DNA of 35,216 bases. Source: Candidatus Caccalectryoclostridium excrementigallinarum. GTDB lineage: Bacteria > Bacillota > Clostridia > Christensenellales > UBA3700. Shown here piece after piece: positions 28,918 to 35,216 of this stretch. Position numbers and translations under genes: made by a program. Within the stretch, counting starts at the first letter, position 1. The number at the start of each line of letters is the position of its first letter. The notes under the pieces were generated by a model that was given only the letters and a program-made list of their open reading frames with translations, made no database searches and had not been told where the DNA came from. The stretch spans positions 1 to 35,216 of the forward strand of contig DVNJ01000015.1 in assembly GCA_018714485.1 (NCBI GenBank), in the 5' to 3' direction.

Positions 28918-30429
28918 TCAAAAACCTTCGAAGATGTCGTCGCCTCCGCTCGGCTTGTTTTGGTCGTTTTTCCCGCCCCTGCCCTCGTTTTTATCGCTGC
29001 CGAACTCCTCGAACGGATCGCCGCTCTTGTTAAATTCGGCGAATGGATCCGCCTGTGGCGAAGAGGACGCGGGTCTGCGGCGCAGAGTCATCTTGGTCAC
29101 GTTCTTGCCGCGCAGGATCACCGCCGCCACCAAAAGCCCGATCACGAGCGCCCAGGTGAGCACCATGGACGCCACCGAAAGCCCGTAAGCGGCGTTGCCG
29201 CTCCCGCCGAGCTCTTCTTTTGCCGTCGAGATCGCCTGCCCGAAAAGTGCGGAGTTTTCTCCCGTGACGGAAGTGATGATATTGAGCGCCACGCTGTTGA
29301 GCTGCTCTTTCACCGCCTGCTCCCCGCCTCTGCCCATGTTCATGTTCTCTATCGTGTCTCTGCCCGTATAGGCAAGGTCGGGAGAGTCGGGATTCGCCGT
29401 CTCCATGCCGCTCTCCCAATCAAGGCTGAGATAAGTGAGCGTAGGGATACCCGCGTTGATAAAGTGAATGCTGTCGGTGAGCAGTCCGGGATGATAGACT
29501 CCCGAAGGCGAAGAGGGCATTATCTGCATGGACAGCGCCTCGGAGAAGGCGTGCTTATACGCGGGAGGAGCGGAAAAGTCAAGTCCGTCCGCCTCCGCCG
29601 CCGCATAGAAATAGTTGTTATAGGAAGTGGGGCGATCCGAAGAATACATATAGAGGTTTTCCCCGCCGCCCAAACGATGGAGATTGATGTTGAGCACGGG
29701 TTCGTATTCGCCGCCGTAAAGCTCGGGCAGCTGCGAGAGCAGCGCCTTCGCGCCGTCCCAGCAATAATATATCGTGTTGTTTGCGGTCACGACCGAAGAG
29801 CCGAGGAAGGCAAAGACGATGTCGTACTGCGTTTCGACCTCTTGCAGCAGCTGCGCGACGTAAAGCAGCGTCGCCACCGCCGCGCCGTTTTCATAGGCGC
29901 CCTCCGCCGTTATCACCGTTCCGCCCGAAAGCGCCCTGCCGAAGAGGTTGTCGAAATGCGCGGTGAGGATCACCTGTCCCCTGCTGCCGTTTGTCGCCTT
30001 TTTGCGGTAGATGACGTTCACGCCCGCCTGACCCGTCGAGGTCTCAAAGCGCATAAGTCCCGTCACCTTCTCTCCCGAGGCAGCCAAAACGCCGTCCTTG
30101 TCCACGTCGATATAGGCGTCCTCGAAAGTTTCGTAGCCCATTTCTTCCATCTTTGCGGCGATGTTGAACGCCGCTTTGCCCACGCCGTGGTTTATGCTCA
30201 GCTCGTCGAGATCCACGCTGCCGTAACGCGAATGCATCTCGTCCGAACTCAGCCATTGCAGATATTCGTAAGCGGCGGAAGAGGACATGACCTCTTCCCT
30301 ATATTCCTCGCTTGCCGGGGTCACGGAAAACTCGCTCTTTTCCTTGACGGAAGAACATCCCGCAAGAAGCGCCGCCGAGAGCGCAAAGACGAGAGAGAGC
30401 GCCGCGATGATAAAGACCTTTCTTTTCAT
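28918..30429 (-). CDS. M28-like membrane-anchored lipoprotein, probable pseudoenzyme
   Basis: A 503-residue extracellular protein. A signal peptide with lipobox LLAGC (Cys25) is followed by an M28 peptidase-like domain (~50-390). The first metal motif, AHFDN (His158, Asp160), is kept. The DDN motif reads YEN (179-181), the catalytic EE pair reads SS (~211-212), the NLD aspartate reads NIN (248), and the last His region reads AYTGRD. A membrane helix (~416-439) and a cytoplasmic tail with DPFAEF, DPFEEF and DIFEGF follow. I start at the ATG at 30429, with GAGG ahead. It is likely a binding or scaffolding protein rather than a peptidase. It is in an operon with a membrane partner. Confidence 0.8.
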   Translation of the reverse strand: MKRKVFIIAALSLVFALSAALLAGCSSVKEKSEFSVTPASEEYREEVMSSSAAYEYLQWLSSDEMHSRYGSVDLDELSINHGVGKAAFNIAAKMEEMGYETFEDAYIDVDKDGVLAASGEKVTGLMRFETSTGQAGVNVIYRKKATNGSRGQVILTAHFDNLFGRALSGGTVITAEGAYENGAAVATLLYVAQLLQEVETQYDIVFAFLGSSVVTANNTIYYCWDGAKALLSQLPELYGGEYEPVLNINLHRLGGGENLYMYSSDRPTSYNNYFYAAAEADGLDFSAPPAYKHAFSEALSMQIMPSSPSGVYHPGLLTDSIHFINAGIPTLTYLSLDWESGMETANPDSPDLAYTGRDTIENMNMGRGGEQAVKEQLNSVALNIITSVTGENSALFGQAISTAKEELGGSGNAAYGLSVASMVLTWALVIGLLVAAVILRGKNVTKMTLRRRPASSSPQADPFAEFNKSGDPFEEFGSDKNEGRGGKNDQNKPSGGDDIFEGF

Positions 30430-30436
30430 AAGCACC

Positions 30437-30991
30437 TCACAGCAGCAAAACGCCCACCGCAAAGAGCGGGGCGAGCGCGTTGAAGAGGAAGGAGAAATTC
30501 TCTTTCCCCGCCTTGCGCGCGAGTATCGCCAGCGCCGCAGCCATGGCGGCGAGCTTGAAGATGAGTTGCAAAAATTCGGCGATCACCATCAGCTGCACGG
30601 TATAGAAAATGCTCAGAACGCTCAGCACCGCCGACAAGGCGCCAGCGCAGATCCAACTCACCGTGACGGCGGCGTAAAAATAATTGTGATCTATCGTGCC
30701 CTCTCCCATATAGTTCATGGCGCGGGAATAGGAATTATATCCCGCTCTGAGCAAGAAGGTGAAGAGCAGATACTTTACCGCCGTATAGAGCACGCCGACG
30801 ATGACGCAGAGCGCGATAAGTCCCCCGCCCGAGAACATTCCGAAAATGCCGTAAGGCGCGGAGTCATAGATCTGCATGACCGTCCCCGTCGAACAGGCGG
30901 CGAAAACGAGCGCCAAAAGCACGCGCATCGCCCAGACGGCGGGCGTACTTTTGACCTTTTTGATCCCCGCATTACCGTTGTTGTTATACAT
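30437..30991 (-). CDS. Integral membrane protein of unknown function
   Basis: A 184-residue protein with about five membrane helices (AVWAMRVLLALVFAACSTG, LIALCVIVGVLYTAVKYLLF, AAVTVSWICAGALSAVLSVL, QLMVIAEFLQLIFKLAAMA and a C-terminal LAPLFAVGVLLL). The family is not recognised. It lies seven bases before the M28-like gene and overlaps holA upstream by eight bases, so the three are cotranscribed. A shared membrane complex with the M28-like protein, whose own tail is cytoplasmic, is a reasonable inference. AAGGATAA precedes the ATG. Confidence 0.8.
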   Translation of the reverse strand: MYNNNGNAGIKKVKSTPAVWAMRVLLALVFAACSTGTVMQIYDSAPYGIFGMFSGGGLIALCVIVGVLYTAVKYLLFTFLLRAGYNSYSRAMNYMGEGTIDHNYFYAAVTVSWICAGALSAVLSVLSIFYTVQLMVIAEFLQLIFKLAAMAAALAILARKAGKENFSFLFNALAPLFAVGVLLL

Positions 30992-31949
30992 TTATCCTTA
31001 CTCCCATAATGCGGCATATGGCAAGATCGAGCGCGCTGTCCGCGCTCAGCCTGCCGCTCTTGAAGTGATATTCCAGATCGTTTAATTTGTCGCAGATGCC
31101 TTTGAGCGTCACGGCGGAATATCTTTTCGCCACGGGACGCATCTTTTTCACTGCGTAAGGTTTGACGCCCAGCGCCTTTGCCGCCTCGAAGTCGTCAATG
31201 GTGGATATGCGCAAAAAAAGCAGACCGCGATAAGCCGACGCGAGCGAACGCAAGACGGCGGAACTTTGGACTCCCGACGCGGAAAGCTTGCTCAGATACT
31301 GCGCCGCCGCGGCTTTGTTCCCCGAAGAGAGCGCATTCGTCAACTCGTATGCCTTCGCTCTCTCGTCGGGCGCGACCAACTCTCTCACGAGCGCCGCGTC
31401 CGCCTCACCCGCGCCGCCGAGATAGGCGGCTATCTTTTCGAGTTCCCTGCTCGCCCTGCCCGCGTCCGCGTTGCAATAGTCATACAAAAGCGCCATGGCG
31501 GGCGCACCGATACGCACGCCCGACTCGCGCGCACGCTCATAGAGAAAATCCTTCCCGTCCTGCGTCTCGGGCGCGGCGCAGTCCACGATTGCGCAATACT
31601 CTTTCAGACAGGAAAAAACGCCCTTTTCGTCGCAGAGCACGAGCACGGCGTCCTCGGCGGGAGAGACGCAGTAATTTTTCAGCGCCTTTTCCTCGGCTAA
31701 GGAGAGCTTGACCGTCCTGCCGCGCGCGACGACATACTTGCTCCCCCCGCTCAGAGAAGGCGTTTTGAGCGCGAAGATAAGTTCGTCGACGGCTCCGCCC
31801 TCGATCGTCTCCACGCGCAGATCGCGCTCCTCTTCGGGCACGGCGGCGATAAGCGCCGACAAGGCATAAGACGTCCAATAAAGGTCGCCGCCCGTCAGCA
31901 GACAGACGGGAGCCAAAAATGTTCCCTTTTTGAGATCGCACGCTTTCAT
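30984..31949 (-). CDS. holA: DNA polymerase III delta subunit
   Basis: HolA, 321 residues, the clamp-loader wrench subunit that opens the sliding clamp. Family features include the N-terminal LLTGGDLYWTSYALSAL, the LSGGSKYVVARG strand, the AAA+-like lid segment CNADAGRASRELEKIAAYLGG, and the C-terminal collar (AKAYELTNALSSGNKAAA, then YRGLLFLR and KLNDLEYHFKSGRL). The walker-type motifs are degenerate, as is normal for delta. The start lacks a strong ribosome binding site. It is first in the operon with the membrane and M28-like genes. Confidence 0.9.
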   Translation of the reverse strand: MKACDLKKGTFLAPVCLLTGGDLYWTSYALSALIAAVPEEERDLRVETIEGGAVDELIFALKTPSLSGGSKYVVARGRTVKLSLAEEKALKNYCVSPAEDAVLVLCDEKGVFSCLKEYCAIVDCAAPETQDGKDFLYERARESGVRIGAPAMALLYDYCNADAGRASRELEKIAAYLGGAGEADAALVRELVAPDERAKAYELTNALSSGNKAAAAQYLSKLSASGVQSSAVLRSLASAYRGLLFLRISTIDDFEAAKALGVKPYAVKKMRPVAKRYSAVTLKGICDKLNDLEYHFKSGRLSADSALDLAICRIMGVRINV

Positions 31950-32091
31950 TACTTAATTATTGTAGCATAATTTTCGCCGCTTAGCCATAGCCCGCTCCGT
32001 GCGCGCGCTATTTTTTACTTTTATTTTGCAAAAAGAGCGGCATTTGCGGGGATATTCCGCCTTTTCGGCGCTTTTTTGAACGCCGCGCGGC

Positions 32092-32466
32092 TCATTTACT
32101 TTCCCGCCAAAATTCGTCTTTCGACATCTTTATGAGCAAAGAGATCTTTTTCGACTTGTTGAAGATAGCGACGAGGGCGACGGCTTCCGCCACCGCGGCG
32201 CCCATGAGCAGTCCGCCCGCCAAATCGTGTCGCAAGACAAAACAGCAGACAGAGGCGTCTATCAGCGCCATGCACAGCAATATCGGCAATGCCGCTATTC
32301 GGCATACCTTTTTCCAATTTTCGATCGCTCTTTCGTCCGAGGGCTTTTCGTGAAACCCCGCGATCATGCCGCCGCCCACGCCGAAAAGCAGAAGCAGCGA
32401 AAAAGCTGCGGGCAGGGCGAAAACGACCTGCAAAACAACGATCACGATCGTTTGGATCTCGCTCAT
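32092..32466 (-). CDS. Small membrane protein, DUF3784-like
   Basis: A 124-residue protein with three hydrophobic segments (IVIVVLQVVFALPAAFSLL, IAALPILLCMALIDASVCC and LAGGLLMGAAVAEAVALVAIF). The segment GMIAGFHEKPSDERAIENWKK, between the first two helices, resembles the DUF3784 pattern of an IAGY/F block followed by a charged loop. No function is known. The ATG has AGGAGG three to six bases ahead. It stands between holA and the dihydroxyacetone kinase gene, with a terminator separating it from the latter. Confidence 0.7.
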   Translation of the reverse strand: MSEIQTIVIVVLQVVFALPAAFSLLLLFGVGGGMIAGFHEKPSDERAIENWKKVCRIAALPILLCMALIDASVCCFVLRHDLAGGLLMGAAVAEAVALVAIFNKSKKISLLIKMSKDEFWRESK

Positions 32467-32515
32467 CCCCCTCCTCTCTCAAACAGCGCCGAGAGGCGCC
32501 CTAAGGATCCGATTT

Positions 32516-32545
32516 AAGCAAAACGGGGGCGAAAACCCGCCCCCG
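32516..32545 (-). terminator. Terminator of the glycerol dehydrogenase - DHA kinase operon
   Basis: Minus strand stem CGGGGGCG / CGCCCCCG with a six-base loop, followed by TTTT and a T-rich tail, 12 bases past the kinase stop. Confidence 0.8.
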
Positions 32546-32556
32546 CTCCTTGCGCT

Positions 32557-34395
32557 TTATTTTATCTTTTTGCCGATGAATTTCGCAAGTTCGGTAAAGA
32601 TGACGCCCAAGCCGTAAGCGCCCGCGTCGGGATAACCGATCGACTTTTCGCCCACGGTCCCCGCTCTGCCGAGCTTGGCGACGACCGTCTTGGTCGCTTC
32701 CGCGCCCGCGACGGCGGCTTTTGCGCCCTTTTCGAGACCGACTTTCATCTTGTCGCCCGCCTTTGCCGCCGCTTCGAGCGCGTCGGCGCAGGGTTTGAGC
32801 GCGTCGACGAGAGTCTTGTCGCCCACGACGGCGCCCTTACCGAAGCTGCGCTTGCCCGTCTCATAGACGCCCGTGTTCGCCGCCTGCATGATCTCGGCGA
32901 GATCGGCAAGCGAGATCTCCTCTTTCGCGCCCGCGGCTTTACCCGCATACTTGAAGGCGCTGCCCCAGATGGGACCGGACGCGCCGCCGCAATATTCCTT
33001 GATTATCTCCGAGCAGCTGAGCAAAAACTCTCCCACGTTGCCCTTCTTGCGGCTCTTCCAATCGGTTTTGAGCTGACGGAAGCCCTTGGCGATACTCATG
33101 CCGAAGTCGCCGTCGCCCATCTTGTCCGCGTCGCAGAACGCGACCTCGTTCTCGATGATGACGTCCGCCATCTTGTCTATCACTTCGACCACCGCCGCCG
33201 TGTTCAGCTTTTCGCCGTAAGCGGGCTTACCCTTGACTTCATAGACGACGTTTTTCTCGTCGGCAGCCGCCTTAGCGGCAGCTTTTTTACTTTCGTGATG
33301 CGCGGGGAGATTCGCCACTCCCATGGCTTTTGCCAAGGCGCGCACCGCTTCCACAGCCGCCTGAGCCTCATCGTCCGCCGCTCCCCAGGTGAGCGCGGGA
33401 GCCGAAACGGGATAATCGAGCAGCGCTTTCAGCTCGTCGTCGAGTTTGAGGAAGGTCACGGAAGCGCCCGCCATGTCGAGCGACGTCATGAAGTTGCCCA
33501 CGAGCGTCTTATAAGTGCTTATCCCCAGCTCGTCGGTCAGCTTGCGCACGGAGGCGTTGAGGATATAAAGCTCGCTCTGCGGCGTGGCGCCGAAGCCGTT
33601 GACGATGACGGCGATCTCGTCGCCCTTTTTCAGCTTGATGACCGCGTTGTCCGTGAGCAGGGCGACCATCTTTTTCGCCAGCTCGTCCGCGGTGGCGTAA
33701 TCGTCCGTGCTCTTGCCCGGCTCTCCGTGTATGCCCACGCCGAACTCTATCTTGTCCTCGGCAAGGTCGAAGATGGGAGTTCCCTTTGCGGGAGGGGTGC
33801 ACGAAGAGAGCGCAAAGCCTATGCTGGCGAGGTTGTCGATCGTCTTTTGCGCCACGCGCTTGACTTCTTTCAGGTCTTTGCCCTGCTGAGCCGCCGCGCC
33901 CGCTATCTTATGCACGAAGACCGTTCCCGCGACGCCGCGCCTGCCCACGACGTAATCGTCGTTGGTATAAGAGCTGCCCTGCACCGCGACGTCGTCGTTG
34001 ACGAAGACGCGCTCGATGTTCAAGCCCTCGTCCTCGCTCGCGTCCGCACCCGCGCCGTTGAAGTTCATGCAGTCGCCCGAATAGTTCTTGATTATCATCA
34101 AAGTCCCCTTGTTCGAGGCGGTGAGCTTGAGCGCGTTATATATCTGCACCTGCGAGGGCGAGGCGAACACGTCGCCGCATACCGCCGCGTCGAGCATGCC
34201 CGTGCCCACAAAGCCCGCATGCGCGGGTTCGTGTCCCGAACCGCCGCCCGAGATGAGCGTGACCTTTTCGGGATCGATCTCCTTTTTCTTTACTATCTTG
34301 TATTTTTCCACAAACTCAAGCTCGGGATGCGCCAAGGCGATGCCGCGGCACATGTCCGTCACATAAGTCTGCGCGGTGTTCATTATCTTTTTCAT
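32557..34395 (-). CDS. Fused dihydroxyacetone kinase (DhaK-DhaL)
   Basis: A 612-residue single-chain kinase that phosphorylates dihydroxyacetone to DHAP. The DhaK half (1 to ~330) has SGGGSGHEPAHAGFVG and the substrate-binding His223 in GIHGEPG. The DhaL half (~400-612) has the metal-binding acidic loop DADKMGDGDFGMSIAKGF and the ASGPIWGSAF and SIGYPDAGA blocks. An Ala/Lys-rich linker joins them. The fusion implies ATP rather than PTS-dependent phosphoryl transfer, as no DhaM is nearby. I start at the ATG at 34395, with GGAGAG ahead; a GTG two codons earlier overlaps the upstream stop. It follows glycerol dehydrogenase closely. Confidence 0.93.
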   Translation of the reverse strand: MKKIMNTAQTYVTDMCRGIALAHPELEFVEKYKIVKKKEIDPEKVTLISGGGSGHEPAHAGFVGTGMLDAAVCGDVFASPSQVQIYNALKLTASNKGTLMIIKNYSGDCMNFNGAGADASEDEGLNIERVFVNDDVAVQGSSYTNDDYVVGRRGVAGTVFVHKIAGAAAQQGKDLKEVKRVAQKTIDNLASIGFALSSCTPPAKGTPIFDLAEDKIEFGVGIHGEPGKSTDDYATADELAKKMVALLTDNAVIKLKKGDEIAVIVNGFGATPQSELYILNASVRKLTDELGISTYKTLVGNFMTSLDMAGASVTFLKLDDELKALLDYPVSAPALTWGAADDEAQAAVEAVRALAKAMGVANLPAHHESKKAAAKAAADEKNVVYEVKGKPAYGEKLNTAAVVEVIDKMADVIIENEVAFCDADKMGDGDFGMSIAKGFRQLKTDWKSRKKGNVGEFLLSCSEIIKEYCGGASGPIWGSAFKYAGKAAGAKEEISLADLAEIMQAANTGVYETGKRSFGKGAVVGDKTLVDALKPCADALEAAAKAGDKMKVGLEKGAKAAVAGAEATKTVVAKLGRAGTVGEKSIGYPDAGAYGLGVIFTELAKFIGKKIK

Positions 34396-34397
34396 GC

Positions 34398-35216
34398 TCA
34401 CTCTCCGTATTTAGCCGCTCTGCCTATCTTGTCCGCGGCGATGATCGCGGCGGCGACCATGTCGGTGGTCACGGGGAAAGGCATGGCGTGAATGGACTCT
34501 TCCGCGATGCAGGACTTCTCCGCCACCGCTTGCAGCTCTTCTTTGCTTATCTTGTCCACGCCGATGTCTTCAAGGCATACGGGCAGACCCACGTCGAGGC
34601 AGAAGTCTATCACTTCGTAAAGCTCTTCTTCGGGCGCGTTCTCCAAGACGAGCTGGCAGATCGTACCGAAGGCGACTTTTTCGCCGTGATAATATTTATG
34701 CGTGCCGGGCAGAACGGTGAGACCGTCGTGAATGGCGTGCGCCGCGGCGAGACCGCCGCTTTCAAAGCCCAGACCGGAGAGCAGGATATTCGTTTCGATG
34801 ATGTTCTCCAAAGCGGGGGTCACGACCTTGCATTCGCAGGCGGCTTTCGCCTTCATGCCGTCGGAGAGCAGCGTCTTATAGCAAAGCGTGGCGAGCGCCA
34901 TCGCCGCCATCGTCCCCTTCGTGGTGGGGCAGGGACCGGGCTTCAAGCCGTCGGGCTTGGCGGAATTGCGCGCGCCGCAGGGCAGACCCGCATTGACGTT
35001 ACTGAACGACGCCTGAGTCGCTCTCGCCTCGAAATAAGTGGAGAGCGCGTCGCCCATGCCCGAAACGAGGAAGCGAACGGGCGCGTTGGCGATGACCGTC
35101 GTGTCTATCATGACCACGCTGGGGCTGCGCTTGAAATAGAAATAGTCGTCGAAAGCTCCGTCTTCGGTATAGACGACCGCGGAATGCGAAGTGGGCGCGT
35201 CGGTAGCGGCTATCGT
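34398..35216 (-). CDS. gldA: Glycerol dehydrogenase, 5' end beyond the window
   Basis: An iron/zinc-type NAD-dependent glycerol dehydrogenase making dihydroxyacetone. The gene runs off the window edge, so the N-terminal NAD-binding part is missing; the visible part begins TIAATDAPTSHSAVVYTEDG, typical of the family. The metal ligands are in SGMGDALSTYFEAR (Asp), AAAHAIHDGL (His) and HKYYHGEKVAFGT (His). It is two bases upstream of the DHA kinase start, giving a two-step oxidative glycerol pathway: glycerol to dihydroxyacetone to DHAP. Confidence 0.93.
   Translation of the reverse strand, partial: TIAATDAPTSHSAVVYTEDGAFDDYFYFKRSPSVVMIDTTVIANAPVRFLVSGMGDALSTYFEARATQASFSNVNAGLPCGARNSAKPDGLKPGPCPTTKGTMAAMALATLCYKTLLSDGMKAKAACECKVVTPALENIIETNILLSGLGFESGGLAAAHAIHDGLTVLPGTHKYYHGEKVAFGTICQLVLENAPEEELYEVIDFCLDVGLPVCLEDIGVDKISKEELQAVAEKSCIAEESIHAMPFPVTTDMVAAAIIAADKIGRAAKYGE

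Noticed and set aside
26631..30483. Several long plus-strand frames opposite aspartokinase, DUF1015, cdaA and the M28-like gene
   Set aside because: They mirror well-recognised genes and show repetitive Arg/His/Ala-rich composition typical of antisense shadows.
1..35216. CRISPR array
   Set aside because: No series of short regularly spaced identical repeats was seen anywhere.

Overview
The window reads as a chromosomal segment of an anaerobic member of the Firmicutes, most likely an uncultured Clostridia. I infer this from the strong AGGAGG-type ribosome binding sites, the sigma-A-like promoters with 17-18 base spacers, a rubrerythrin, a CdaA-type diadenylate cyclase, a Gram-positive-style MurB and HolA, and remnants of mobile elements typical of gut Firmicutes. 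The core from about 10.8 kb to the end is GC-rich. The left 8 kb is visibly AT-rich and looks acquired.

Left accessory region (1-8236). A complete IS30-family element with imperfect 29-base terminal repeats sits next to a decayed tRNA-like 3' end. Next comes a six-gene minus-strand operon: a small Cro/C1-type regulator, two class-alpha adenine methyltransferases, an AlwI-like type IIS restriction endonuclease, a DUF262 (ParB/Srx-fold) protein and a MAE_28990-like HEPN protein with an intact RX4H motif. One good promoter lies upstream of the regulator and the genes abut or overlap. I read this as a restriction-modification system with a DUF262/HEPN module appended, and it is the best candidate here for an unusual defence system. 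A C-terminal scrap of a large serine recombinase, a structured inverted repeat, a second HEPN-like gene and an intact tRNA-Ser(GGA) close the region.

Transition zone (8237-14390). This is a mosaic: a possible 41-residue ORF, an unrecognised 105-residue protein gene with its own promoter and terminator, a chimeric ORF joining a truncated XRE repressor to a RelB/DinJ antitoxin, a GNAT gene bracketed by two diverged ~100-base direct repeats, an AraC regulator / APH-like kinase / alpha-beta hydrolase cluster, a frameshifted pseudogene and an IS200/IS605 remnant.

Core-like region (14391-35216). This holds a NifX/NifB-type metal-cluster protein, a GtrA-like membrane protein, a GNAT-Nudix fusion with a damaged Nudix box, MurB, rubrerythrin and a 1870-residue COG1112-type SF1 helicase with a Vsr-like domain. 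It continues with an HtpX protease, a translationally coupled cdaA - DUF1015 - aspartokinase operon, a membrane-anchored M28-like protein that has lost most zinc ligands (with a membrane partner and holA), a small membrane protein, and a glycerol dehydrogenase / fused dihydroxyacetone kinase pair for oxidative glycerol use, cut by the window end. No CRISPR array or rRNA was seen.
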